A stretch of DNA of 64,000 nt from JAWXBT01 sp964523015 (GTDB taxonomy: Bacteria; Bdellovibrionota_C; UBA2361; J135), in the NCBI GenBank assembly GCA_964523015.1, contig CAZFXN010000003.1, positions 1 through 64,000 on the forward strand. The letters are read 5' to 3'. Shown piece after piece: positions 15,009 through 24,228 of the stretch. The number at the start of each line of letters is the position of its first letter. Position 1 is the stretch's first letter. Below the pieces are notes generated by a model that searched no databases, was not told the DNA's origin, and saw nothing but the letters and a program-made list of their open reading frames with translations. A program made the position numbers and the translations under genes.

Positions 15009-15956
15009 CTACTCTCCTAGGCTATCAGTTTTAATCTGCCCAGAATCTATTCGAATACGTCCAGCGACTCTATCACTTGAAAGCTTAGATAATTGAGGGC
15101 CTCCGGTTAGTGACTGACTAAATCTATCAGTTGAAACCTTTCCTCCATAGGCATAACCAAAGATAAAACAGAGCAGCCCTGCCAATACCATAACTAAAAG
15201 AAAAGCTCCGGCTAGCGGTTTTGCATCACCATCTGCCACCTTAAAATATTTAAGGAATGGGACTAGCATTCTGTTAACTACTACTCCATTTTGATTATCT
15301 ATCCCTTCATTGCCAATCGCGACTGATTTACTATCTACATTATGAATCCATACAGCAATCCGCTGTGGTGTTAATCCTGGAACCATAAGAGCGATTAAAT
15401 CTGTAATCTGTTTAGGATCTAACGAAGTGGAGATAGATGAGCTAATAATAACTGAGGCACTTGGCTCAACTCCGCCTTTAATAAGATTAGATCTGACTAG
15501 CACCTTAACTGAATCAATCCCTCCAACTGATTTCAATTTTTCCTCAATCTCAACTCCAAGTGCATAATCTAATCGAGCCGATTCTATCTCTCTACTGTTA
15601 GGCAGGAATCCTTTCTGCTCTGTTAAATCACGGAATGAGGGTGTTGCCTCCTTAGGTAATCCTAATTCATGCAAAAGCGTTACTGCTAAAGCATAATTTC
15701 CCTTATCTACCTCAACTGTATATTTACCCTTTGAAGATCGCTCTGTTTGAGCTATCGAAGAAATTCCATGGCTGCCTAACGAAGCAACAATTTCATTGGC
15801 TTGCTTTTGATCTACATCAGAGATGACCTGTTCATACGAACATCCACCAAGCAAAAAAATGGCCAGGAGTAAAAAAAACGCGTGATGAACTTTCATTATT
15901 TTAATATAATCGTTCAAAACAGACTTCCTGAAAATGACCATCCTGTAAATAACCAT
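15009..15956 (-). CDS. sctJ: Type III inner-membrane ring lipoprotein SctJ
   Basis: A lipoprotein of the YscJ/PrgK/FliF-N family that builds the inner-membrane ring. A signal segment ends in the lipobox LLGGC, followed by SYEQVISDVDQKQANEIVASLGSHGI, the typical first ring-building motif. The second ring domain covers about 125-215 and includes the family-like SASVIISSSISTSLDPKQITDLIALMVPGL. A TM helix near 255-275 leads to a basic cytoplasmic tail. I kept the ATG at 15956 because CAGGG precedes it. An ATG at 15896, next to the signal peptide, would be more typical in length but has no ribosome-binding site. Confidence 0.9.
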   Translation of the reverse strand: MVIYRMVIFRKSVLNDYIKIMKVHHAFFLLLAIFLLGGCSYEQVISDVDQKQANEIVASLGSHGISSIAQTERSSKGKYTVEVDKGNYALAVTLLHELGLPKEATPSFRDLTEQKGFLPNSREIESARLDYALGVEIEEKLKSVGGIDSVKVLVRSNLIKGGVEPSASVIISSSISTSLDPKQITDLIALMVPGLTPQRIAVWIHNVDSKSVAIGNEGIDNQNGVVVNRMLVPFLKYFKVADGDAKPLAGAFLLVMVLAGLLCFIFGYAYGGKVSTDRFSQSLTGGPQLSKLSSDRVAGRIRIDSGQIKTDSLGE

Positions 15957-15965
15957 ATTGCCCTG

Positions 15966-17222
15966 TCAGCTTTTAGTCAGTTTTTCACTCCCCTTCTGCG
16001 GTACAAGCACAACAAGATATTCAAGCTCTCCAAATCGCACCTTATCTCCATGATTTAAGCGAGCTCGCTCCTCTTGTGGCTTAAATGAGTTCTCCTCTTT
16101 TCTTTGTAACTGAACTCCCTTTTCACTCATAAGATCCTGGACTTCAAACCCAGTACTAGGAGTTACTCTTACTAATGCATGTGGAGTCGAAATTGAACCG
16201 TGGTCCAAAACAAGATCAGTGTCTTTTAGCTTTGAGCTAGTTATAAAAAACTGGCCCTCTCTAAGCTCTATGCTCTGACCTTTACCGTCTTTAAAATCAA
16301 CTAACCATCCGACAAGCACACCCTGATCCTTTGCACTGACCTGTCGTGCTGCACTTCGAGAAGGTGTCTCAGGATTAGATCGTCTCTCCTCACGCCTCTC
16401 TTCACGCCTCTCTTCACGACCTCCTCCTGATTGAGCTGAATCTCTACGCGAATGATCATGACCATGACCTCGATTATCTGTGGAAGAGGACTCTTCCTTT
16501 GATCTATTGGATGAATCATTTCGCACATTAGGCTTATTCTCACTCTCTCGTTGAGTATTTGGTTTAGCCTGAGGGGAGCTTCTTGGGGCATCTTTTGTTT
16601 CTGATTTAGCTACTTCAGATTTATGTTCTTGCTTCTGCTCTTGTCTATGCTCCTGCTTCTGCTCCTGTTTTCCAAACGATAAACCTCCTGGTCGGCCTTT
16701 TCCAGATTCAACTATTACTTTCGGCTGCTGTTGAGGTTGTCCTGATCTTTCACCACTCTCATTTCGCTGCTCATTTCGCCTATCATTTAGTTGAGGTTCT
16801 CGTTGCGTTGAGCGTGCACTAGGCGAAGCTATTGGAGGGTGCGAATGAGTTGAACTTGCGCCATTACCCACTCCATTCCCTGACTTATGTGCGTCAACTG
16901 GATCAACGGAAACCTCTTCAACATATCCTCTTAGAGGGTCGTCAATATCCGGCATCTGTGAGTGTTTTGTCTCTAGTGGCTTTGATTCAAATGATGGTGT
17001 CTCAGCCTTACTCTCTCTAGCATCCTCTCTAGGAGTGGCTACAGAGGTTGTCTGCTGTCTTACTCGAGTGCTCGGAGCACCCTGGCTTCGAGATTTTTCA
17101 TCAACCTCTTGGCTTGCATCAAATGTAGATCCACACATGCGACACTTTGTTGAAATCGCAGGGACCAAACTTCGACAAGAAGGACAGCGCACAAAAGTGA
17201 GTTCCGCGTTATCGCCAGCCAT
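15966..17222 (-). CDS. Zinc-ribbon / disordered linker / FHA protein
   Basis: A 418-residue soluble protein. Residues 10-36 are a zinc ribbon (CPSCRSLVP... CRMCG). Residues 40-300 are a low-complexity linker rich in Ser, Gln, Glu, Arg and Lys, with ERREERREERR-type repeats. Residues about 305-410 are a FHA fold (DHGSISTPHALVRV... VQDLMSEKGVQL... HGDKVRFGELEYLVVLV), which binds phosphothreonine peptides. Its FHA part resembles that of the gene at 30918-31682. It lies nine bases upstream of sctJ, so it probably connects kinase signalling to the type III ring. Confidence 0.8.
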   Translation of the reverse strand: MAGDNAELTFVRCPSCRSLVPAISTKCRMCGSTFDASQEVDEKSRSQGAPSTRVRQQTTSVATPREDARESKAETPSFESKPLETKHSQMPDIDDPLRGYVEEVSVDPVDAHKSGNGVGNGASSTHSHPPIASPSARSTQREPQLNDRRNEQRNESGERSGQPQQQPKVIVESGKGRPGGLSFGKQEQKQEHRQEQKQEHKSEVAKSETKDAPRSSPQAKPNTQRESENKPNVRNDSSNRSKEESSSTDNRGHGHDHSRRDSAQSGGGREERREERREERRSNPETPSRSAARQVSAKDQGVLVGWLVDFKDGKGQSIELREGQFFITSSKLKDTDLVLDHGSISTPHALVRVTPSTGFEVQDLMSEKGVQLQRKEENSFKPQEERARLNHGDKVRFGELEYLVVLVPQKGSEKLTKS

Positions 17223-17249
17223 GTCTAACTCCTCTATTTCTATTAACCG

Positions 17250-18608
17250 TTAATTAAAACCCTGTAATATAAGATTCACTGTTACTACTACTATTACAGA
17301 TAAACTTACTAAAAACAAAATTGCAAACGCTCTATCTCTAGCACCAAGATGACGGAATCGTCGCACTATCGAAATAAGAAGCCCTTCATTAATCGGCTCA
17401 GGCTTCCCTATCTCCTGACTAAGGACGCCGCGTTGTTCAGGCGCCTGGTCTAACAAGGTCTTAAGATCAACTCGTGTGCCAGCTTCTCTTACTTTCTGCT
17501 CTCTCTCTGCAATCAAAAAAGATCCTCTATTAGATCTATAAGCTTCTTCATCTTCTGAGTTAAAACAGATAGCGATATTCACTCCGCCACCAAGATCAAA
17601 AACTTGTCGAGTAGGCTCTACTACAAACGGTGCATCTTTAGGGAGAACTCCTCCCTCCCAAGCTATTCCATTTCGGCTAAGATCAGTAATTGTCATGTGT
17701 CCAGTTTTAGTAACAGTGACCGAGCAATGTTTACGAGAGATATGAGGTGCTCCAACCCAGATATCACTCTCTGGATCCCGTCCTAAAAGAACAACAGTGC
17801 CAGGTTGTAAAATAAATTTTGAAGGTCTAACTAAGTCAGAAACAGCAACCAAAGCTGGATAAGTGCTTTTTTGAGGGGTAATATCTAAACTCTTTGAATC
17901 ATCAGGGTTAGCTTTTAAAAGAGCTAAGAGTTGATCTTCTGACACTACTCCGGTAAGTGTTGTTTGCCCACCAATTGTTATCTTGCCTCTAGCTGGCAAC
18001 GATTGTCGCCCTGAGATTTGCTGTTGATCAATAAATGTCCCATTAGTTGATCCTAAATCTTCAATCCAAAACTGTCCAGATTCATATCCAATTCGTGCAT
18101 GTTCTGCAGAAACATCTGGAGAATCAACTCTTAATAAACACTTATTAGATCGACCAACCATTATTGTCTGTTCAGGAGAAAATGAAACAGCCAATGGCGT
18201 TGCGTCAAGTGAAACAATTGCCGGCAATGTTGGAGATTGAAACGCACAAGCTTGTCTTAGAATTCTAGCTCCTGCTTTATCAGGAGGATCTGTTTCGCGC
18301 ATTAAAAGATCACTATCAAGAGACGAAACTCTCATCGATATTGGACCAAGATTAAAATTTGCATCACTGTTGTAACCATTTTCTAAAAAGGAAGGAATTG
18401 TTCCTTCGACATCACCAACAGGTAGTGGCACACAACGGAATCGTCGTCCTAATCCTCTGGCGAATTGCATTTCGTATCCTAACCCTTTCATCTCATCCAC
18501 AATTACATGGGCTGTCTTGGAGGCACCCACGACAAATTTTGGCCTTCGCACCAATAGGCACTCGACATCATTCGATCCATCATGAAAATCGATTTCAAGA
18601 ACAAACAT
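17250..18608 (-). CDS. Multi-FHA membrane-anchored protein (possible SctD analogue)
   Basis: A 452-residue protein with two clear FHA domains: about 155-245 (IMVGRSNKCLLRVDSPDVSAEHARI... DLGSTNGTFI) and about 270-350 (VLLGRDPESDIWVGAPHISRKHCSV... DLSRNGIAW). The N-terminal 100 residues look like a degenerate third. A single TM helix (about 428-447) ends the protein with three residues outside. SctD ring proteins also have cytoplasmic FHA-like domains before a TM, and Chlamydia CdsD has two, but here the periplasmic ring domains are missing. It sits between the pseudokinase and the zinc-ribbon FHA gene. Confidence 0.8.
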   Translation of the reverse strand: MFVLEIDFHDGSNDVECLLVRRPKFVVGASKTAHVIVDEMKGLGYEMQFARGLGRRFRCVPLPVGDVEGTIPSFLENGYNSDANFNLGPISMRVSSLDSDLLMRETDPPDKAGARILRQACAFQSPTLPAIVSLDATPLAVSFSPEQTIMVGRSNKCLLRVDSPDVSAEHARIGYESGQFWIEDLGSTNGTFIDQQQISGRQSLPARGKITIGGQTTLTGVVSEDQLLALLKANPDDSKSLDITPQKSTYPALVAVSDLVRPSKFILQPGTVVLLGRDPESDIWVGAPHISRKHCSVTVTKTGHMTITDLSRNGIAWEGGVLPKDAPFVVEPTRQVFDLGGGVNIAICFNSEDEEAYRSNRGSFLIAEREQKVREAGTRVDLKTLLDQAPEQRGVLSQEIGKPEPINEGLLISIVRRFRHLGARDRAFAILFLVSLSVIVVVTVNLILQGFN

Positions 18609-18735
18609 ATACCTAGCCTTACTCCCTACCTATGTATGTCGGCAAGTTACTGAAAAGTTACAGCAAATTATCTCTAATTAGAGAACAAAATGATAGAAAG
18701 GGCGCAATCTAGCTAGAAAACGGAATGTTTCCTAC

Positions 18736-21123
18736 CTATCTTTCAAGACGTCGTTTTATCACCCAAAACTGATCCGCATATGCCTTCTTAACAACAGGAT
18801 CAAGTTCCTTCTCGTAACTTTCAATGATGATCCTAAGAGCTCCTACGTCATTTGATTTAGCAAGCGCCTTGATAGTCGCCAATCTAACTTCCCGATCAGG
18901 ATCTCCTAAAAGCAAAAGAAGGTTTGCCGGAGGAATAACCTCTTTATATCGCTCAATTACTATCGCCCCTATCTTTGAGCTCTCTGTATCAAGTAGAGCT
19001 GAAAGCAATTCTTTATCTACTATGTATCGATCAAAAACAGAGAGAGCAGATTGAATATCAGAAATATTGGACTTATCCCCCAAAGAGAGGACCCCTATTG
19101 ATTTAATAAACTCTAGGCGTGTTTCCCAATAGTTATTCTTTACCCAATCTACAAGACTAGCAGCAGATGTATTTAAAATTGATCTGGAAGCTAGGGTATC
19201 AAAAACTTCATACAGAACATCCGGATCTGTTTCTGTCGCACTAAGCCTTAGCAAGATCTCTTCAATTGAATTATCATACCAACGCCCAAAACTTCCGACA
19301 TCCTCAGCCTTAATCTTGCCGAGTGATGCTCTTACTAAAGAACGCAGCACTTCAGATGGCAAATCTGGTCGATCTTTTACTAAAGATAAAAAGTAATTTC
19401 TCTCCTCAGATACAATTCCTCGCTTAATAACACTCTCGGCGAGGTACTTTACTTGGCCATCATCTCGATCGGCCAACATACCTAACACCCAAAGAAGATC
19501 TTGATCTGGAATTAAATCACGACGGTCTATTACTTCTGATCCAAAATTGTCTGAAAGATTACTTGAACTCAAGATAAGGGCTAAGGTTGAGCGATTCTCA
19601 AGATCGGTTCCTTTTGTCCTATCGCCCAACAACTGAGAGAGTAGAGATCGATATTCATCAACATTATTTGAGTCAAGGGAAAATGCGGCTGTTAGCATAA
19701 GCGCAAGAGCCGAATGCTCAGCATAGATCCGTCTTAAAGCTTTCGATCTTGTTTCTGGTGGAATCGTTCGATCGAGAGTTAATAAAACATCCTCTGTATA
19801 TCCGGGCGGGTTTGAGTGAATGGAGGGATCAGTGAGCCAAGTTGCAACAACATCAGCACTTCTTAAAAGTGAAGCCTTCCGTGCTCTCTCAAGTATAGAA
19901 TTCTCACAAGCTCGTCGGACCTCAAGTGAGCTACTATTCCTACCAAGAGTCACCAGCACTGCATGGGCGACAGGATCATCAGAATTCATAATAAGATCTA
20001 TAAACTCTTTTTTCTGATCAAATGTAGCTGTGCTTGATAAAATACCATCTAATGCCTGACTAAGTTGCTGACCAGCAATAGCACGATGAGCTGAAAGTGC
20101 GTGTGAAAGCTTAGAAGTTTGAGCATAGCGGGTATAAAGAGGACGTAAGAAAATAGCCAGTGCTACTAAAAGTCCAACCCCTATTAACAACTTAATAAAT
20201 CCCGGTCCAAAACGGAAAGGATTTCGAGTTGGAAGAGCCTTGCCAAGAGAGAAAGAGGTGTTCGGTTTCTGGCCTCCATCCTCAAAAGCGGATTGTTTGT
20301 TTTTCATCATCGCCTTTTCAGGATCATCGGCGTAGGCTTCCCGTTGAGATTTTATAGCTTCCAACATCTCAATCGCATTTTGATACCGTTGACTTGGGTC
20401 TTTTGATAAAGCTTTTCGAATAACCTGATCAGCCCAAAATGGAACATCTTTTCTTAATTTCCTTATCTTGCTATACGAACCTTCATCGCTCTCTCTATGA
20501 TATCTTCCAGCAAAGATGAAATAACCTAACACTCCCATAGCATAGACATCACTTCTAAGATCTAATGACTCGTTTGTTTTTTGCTCAGGAGCAAGATACT
20601 CAATGGCTTCAGGGTATGAGGCTAATCCCTGCTGGCTGTCGGTTTCAAATGCCCCCATTATTCCGATAAATCTTACCGATCCAGTCCTATTAAGCCAAAA
20701 AGAATTTTTGCAGAGATCTCCACATACAATAGAGGCTGTATGAATACGGGCAGCTATTTCAACGCAGGAAACAAACCTACGCTCTAGCTCAGATATTTCA
20801 GGACTCCCTTCAGTTAAAGTATTTCCATCAAGTCGAGCAAGCACTCCAAATGCTATACCTGTATTATCAACTGCATATCCGATATAATCTGAAACAGGAG
20901 GATCTATCGATTCTAGTACTTGCTGTCTCTTTAAGTATTCGGCAATCACAGAAGAATCAAGTGGTAAAGGATCTCTTAAACGCCATAGAGAAACGTCACC
21001 TCCACGTAATTTATCTTGGGCAATATAGAGATCGGCGGTACGAGTAGATAAAATTTTAGTCTCTACAAGGAAGTAGTCATCAATCGCTCCAGTAGCCAGG
21101 GTCTCCTGATCAACTCCACTCAT
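18736..21123 (-). CDS. Membrane pseudokinase with periplasmic helical-repeat domain
   Basis: About 795 residues. Residues 15-265 have a protein-kinase fold (EYLAPEQKT... LDLRSDVYAMGVLGYFIFAGR, KALSKDPSQRYQNAIEMLEAI), but the catalytic motifs are lost: the VAIK lysine is Trp (VSLW), HRD reads CGD, and DFG reads GIM. A TM helix lies near 325-345, and the remaining 450 residues are HEAT-like helical repeats, probably in the periplasm. I place the start at 21123, four bases after the sctV stop; an ATG at 21156 would overlap sctV. It probably acts as a phospho-independent scaffold or sensor for the export apparatus. Confidence 0.8.
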   Translation of the reverse strand: MSGVDQETLATGAIDDYFLVETKILSTRTADLYIAQDKLRGGDVSLWRLRDPLPLDSSVIAEYLKRQQVLESIDPPVSDYIGYAVDNTGIAFGVLARLDGNTLTEGSPEISELERRFVSCVEIAARIHTASIVCGDLCKNSFWLNRTGSVRFIGIMGAFETDSQQGLASYPEAIEYLAPEQKTNESLDLRSDVYAMGVLGYFIFAGRYHRESDEGSYSKIRKLRKDVPFWADQVIRKALSKDPSQRYQNAIEMLEAIKSQREAYADDPEKAMMKNKQSAFEDGGQKPNTSFSLGKALPTRNPFRFGPGFIKLLIGVGLLVALAIFLRPLYTRYAQTSKLSHALSAHRAIAGQQLSQALDGILSSTATFDQKKEFIDLIMNSDDPVAHAVLVTLGRNSSSLEVRRACENSILERARKASLLRSADVVATWLTDPSIHSNPPGYTEDVLLTLDRTIPPETRSKALRRIYAEHSALALMLTAAFSLDSNNVDEYRSLLSQLLGDRTKGTDLENRSTLALILSSSNLSDNFGSEVIDRRDLIPDQDLLWVLGMLADRDDGQVKYLAESVIKRGIVSEERNYFLSLVKDRPDLPSEVLRSLVRASLGKIKAEDVGSFGRWYDNSIEEILLRLSATETDPDVLYEVFDTLASRSILNTSAASLVDWVKNNYWETRLEFIKSIGVLSLGDKSNISDIQSALSVFDRYIVDKELLSALLDTESSKIGAIVIERYKEVIPPANLLLLLGDPDREVRLATIKALAKSNDVGALRIIIESYEKELDPVVKKAYADQFWVIKRRLER

Positions 21124-21127
21124 ATCT

Positions 21128-23239
21128 CTATATTCTCCATTCAGAAACTTCTTCAATTACTACGGTAGTGTCAATTTCAGAATCTATAACAACTCGTATA
21201 TTCTCTCCAAGGGTTAAAAGTACTGAGAGAAGAGCTGTTTTCAAGTGGGCATCGCAAAATACAGCACTTGGGAGTACTCCTCGATCTCTTGCTGCATGTA
21301 ATGCTTCATCGCACCCTTTTTTTAGACGTGAAATTGTCTCTCGATCTACTCTTATGGTCTCAGAGGCATCGTGTCTACCGACGATATCTTCAAGGAGACT
21401 TTTAACTGAGGAATCTAATGTAAGGACCCGAATTGAGGAACGCTCAGTAACAATGCTAGCTAAGATTTCCTTCCCTCGTGATGACCTAATCGCATTAACA
21501 ACATCATCTAAAACAAAGACTATCTCAGCTGTACTATCAAACGACGAGTAGTAGTTAGCTAGCTCTTCTATGATCGAACGTAAATTGCCAACATAAAAAC
21601 CCTCTCTAACTAACTGTTGGACAACCTTAGTTAGTCTTGGAACTGTGATTAATCCATTGTCAATTAATCCACCCACTAAGCCAGGATAATTAGCACTTAA
21701 CTCTTTTACCTGAGTATAAACGTCTGAAACTGAAATCAGTTCCTCAGGATGGTTCTGCAAATAGGCAATTATCTTTAAAAATATAAACTCTACCTGATCA
21801 TTATACTGAAGCTGTGCAGCACGCACGACCCCAAATGATCCAAAGTTACTCTGTGTCCAAAATACAGAGGTGCCAAATAAAGGGTGTACCTCCAATGACT
21901 CTATTGATAATCCAAAAAATGGAGCTGAGTTTGGATGAAGTGAAACCATAAAACTATCAAGTGGCACCTGCCCTTGAAAAAGAGGGACTCCTCCCTCCAG
22001 GACTTTAAAACCTCCTGCGCCAATACCATCACGACTAACTATTTTAAGTGGAGATACTTTTAATCCAACTTGCTGATAAAAAAGCCCTTGGAGTTCATCC
22101 CAACGAGAGATAGTACCTTCCAAATCTCTAACATACTGTGGATATAAAACAGCTGAATCAAGCTCAAGTACTAATACTTTAGTTGCTTGGTCACTACCAG
22201 ACCATCGAATTGACTTTATTTCATTCTTAGATGGCCCATCTAATAAGGAAAGACTAGATGAGGATCTTCCCGCAGGAGCAATTTGTAGTCCGGCAACAAT
22301 TCGTGGAGCAAAATGAGCAATCAATAAAAAGAGAGTACCTCCCAAAGCAAATGGCAAAAATGGTGGGCCTGGTAATAGTGCAATTGCAAACATTATTAGT
22401 CCACTCAAAGTCCATGCTTCAGGTCGCTTTAACAACTGATTTCCCAAATCCATTCCAAGGGTGAACTCAGTTCCAGAAGCAACTCTTGTCACAACAATTC
22501 CTGAACAGATAGCAATTAGCAAAGCAGGTATTTGACTCACCAATCCATCGCCAACTGTAAGGATAGTATAAGTTTGAACTGCTTCAGAGATGGACAGACC
22601 ATCTCTTATTCCAACATAAAGACCACCAAATATATTTGTAAATATGATAACAATTCCAGCGATCACATCTCCCTGTACAAACTTCATAGCTCCATCCATA
22701 GAACCATAAAGCTGAGATTCTTTTCGTAAATCTTCTCTTTTTTGAACGGCTTCTTGGGCAGTTAAAATTCCAGCTCTCATATCACTTTCAATGGCCATCT
22801 GCTTCACTGGCAATGCATCAAGGGTAAATCGAGCAGCAACTTCAGCAACACGGCTAGCCCCACGAGCTACGACGATATAGTTAACGATCGTAATAATGGA
22901 GAAGATTACAACTCCAACAACAACCTCTCCTCGAATCAGAAACTGTCCAAAAGATTGAATTACCTCTCCGGCATATCCGTTAAGTAAAATCAGACGGGTA
23001 GTTGCAACGTTCAGCCCAAGCCTAAACAATGTAGAGAGCAATAATACTGCAGGAAATGCGTATAGCTTAGCTGGATCAGGAACATATAATGCTACAAGAA
23101 GTAAAAGTATTGCCGATGCTAAGTTTACTACGATCAATAAATCTACTGCAAATGGAGGTACATAAAGAAGGAACATCGCGGTAACAGACACGACAAACAG
23201 AGCTACTATAGTATCGCTACGACGCCCAAGTTTAATCAT
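21128..23239 (-). CDS. sctV: Type III export-gate protein SctV (FHIPEP family)
   Basis: A 703-residue protein of the FlhA/SctV family, the large nonameric export gate. The N-terminal half has about eight TM helices with the family signatures TLFRLGLNVATTRLIL and RVAEVAARFTLDALPVKQMAIESD. The cytoplasmic half (about 360-703) forms the ring that receives chaperone complexes, with SVSDVYTQVKELSANYPGLVGGLI. The length is normal. The gene follows tadC by 29 bases on the same strand, which directly links the Tad and type III modules, and the pseudokinase gene follows after four bases. Confidence 0.95.
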   Translation of the reverse strand: MIKLGRRSDTIVALFVVSVTAMFLLYVPPFAVDLLIVVNLASAILLLLVALYVPDPAKLYAFPAVLLLSTLFRLGLNVATTRLILLNGYAGEVIQSFGQFLIRGEVVVGVVIFSIITIVNYIVVARGASRVAEVAARFTLDALPVKQMAIESDMRAGILTAQEAVQKREDLRKESQLYGSMDGAMKFVQGDVIAGIVIIFTNIFGGLYVGIRDGLSISEAVQTYTILTVGDGLVSQIPALLIAICSGIVVTRVASGTEFTLGMDLGNQLLKRPEAWTLSGLIMFAIALLPGPPFLPFALGGTLFLLIAHFAPRIVAGLQIAPAGRSSSSLSLLDGPSKNEIKSIRWSGSDQATKVLVLELDSAVLYPQYVRDLEGTISRWDELQGLFYQQVGLKVSPLKIVSRDGIGAGGFKVLEGGVPLFQGQVPLDSFMVSLHPNSAPFFGLSIESLEVHPLFGTSVFWTQSNFGSFGVVRAAQLQYNDQVEFIFLKIIAYLQNHPEELISVSDVYTQVKELSANYPGLVGGLIDNGLITVPRLTKVVQQLVREGFYVGNLRSIIEELANYYSSFDSTAEIVFVLDDVVNAIRSSRGKEILASIVTERSSIRVLTLDSSVKSLLEDIVGRHDASETIRVDRETISRLKKGCDEALHAARDRGVLPSAVFCDAHLKTALLSVLLTLGENIRVVIDSEIDTTVVIEEVSEWRI

Positions 23240-23268
23240 CTAGTCAAGTTATCTCTGTATAAAATATT

Positions 23269-24189
23269 TTAGAATGCATTCTTAAGCTGGACTCCAAATC
23301 CTATCAGCAAGATTACAAGGAATCCTAAAAACACTAAGCTCACTGGGCCGGTTGCAAGAAGTTCTAACTTCTTAATTCGTCCCTCAATATAAGCTTGTCT
23401 TTGAGCACTTACAGAATCCGCTAGCTCTTGTAACTGACGGGTGATTTCACCACCATGTTTGGCTACTTGGGCAAGATACATAAAAGCATGCTTTAGTTCA
23501 GTTTGACCGGAGGCTTTTCCTGTCTCTACCATTGCTTCTTCGAAAGGCACGCCTGACCTAATGTAATTTTGAGCATACTTTACAAGCTCTGTTACTACAT
23601 TGTGAGTATCCCGTTCGTCGGCCATCTGAACTACTCTTTGTAGACATGGTCCAATGTCGAGAGAGCTACTTACTCCGATTGAGATCTGCTCGATAACGAG
23701 TGGGAGGTAAAACATGATCTCTTCGTTACGCCATAGGATTCTACGATTTAGTATTGAAAAAGGAACTTGATAACCAACTACAGCTCCCATAATTATTCCC
23801 ATAAGCCCAAACTGTGCTCCGGCCAAACTCCATAAACCCGCCCCTAAGACTGGAATTAAAACGACAGGGCAAAATATTCTTAATCTATAAAAATCGGCCT
23901 TTTCTCGCTCTGAAAAAATTCCTGCTCTAAAAATTTTCTGTTCTAAAGTGAGCTTTTCCTTAGTTTTTCGCCGCTTAGCTTTGGCTGCGTCCTTAATCTT
24001 ACTCAACTCCTCATCAGAATGCCCTGCTCTAGATTTAGCAGCTCCTCCTTCCCGAGTTCCTATAGCTGAGGGCATCATCCCCCGAATTCCTTGAGATTGA
24101 TTTCCGCGGAAGAAATAGAAGAATAGGGCAATACCACTGATAACAGCGAGGCCTAATAAGACTATCCCAAAAATCATTTTCGTATCCAC
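23269..24189 (-). CDS. tadC: Tad pilus platform protein TadC
   Basis: A 306-residue inner-membrane protein with a type II secretion system F domain (about 160-285: FYLPLVIEQISIGVSSSLDIGPCLQRVVQM... AYIEGRIKKLELLA). One TM helix is at the N-terminus, two more lie around 100-145, and a C-terminal one ends the protein. With TadB it forms the pilus assembly platform under the ATPase. The start is a GTG with GGAGG five bases upstream. It lies 39 bases behind tadB and 29 before sctV. Confidence 0.88.
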   Translation of the reverse strand: MDTKMIFGIVLLGLAVISGIALFFYFFRGNQSQGIRGMMPSAIGTREGGAAKSRAGHSDEELSKIKDAAKAKRRKTKEKLTLEQKIFRAGIFSEREKADFYRLRIFCPVVLIPVLGAGLWSLAGAQFGLMGIIMGAVVGYQVPFSILNRRILWRNEEIMFYLPLVIEQISIGVSSSLDIGPCLQRVVQMADERDTHNVVTELVKYAQNYIRSGVPFEEAMVETGKASGQTELKHAFMYLAQVAKHGGEITRQLQELADSVSAQRQAYIEGRIKKLELLATGPVSLVFLGFLVILLIGFGVQLKNAF

Positions 24190-24228
24190 TAATCCTCCTT
24201 GATCATGGCCGTGTGTATAAATTCCTCT

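Noticed and set aside
16301..16591. Second minus-strand frame within the zinc-ribbon FHA gene
   Set aside because: It lies in the low-complexity linker of a well-supported gene and mirrors its repeats in another frame.
21123..21156. Upstream ATG of the pseudokinase gene
   Set aside because: It would overlap sctV by 29 bases; the ATG at 21123, four bases after the sctV stop, fits the tight spacing of the run.
10798..23239. Reading the SctVRSTUJQ set as a flagellar basal body
   Set aside because: The lipoprotein SctJ replaces FliF, and no flagellin, hook, rod or motor genes are present; a non-flagellar type III core fits better.
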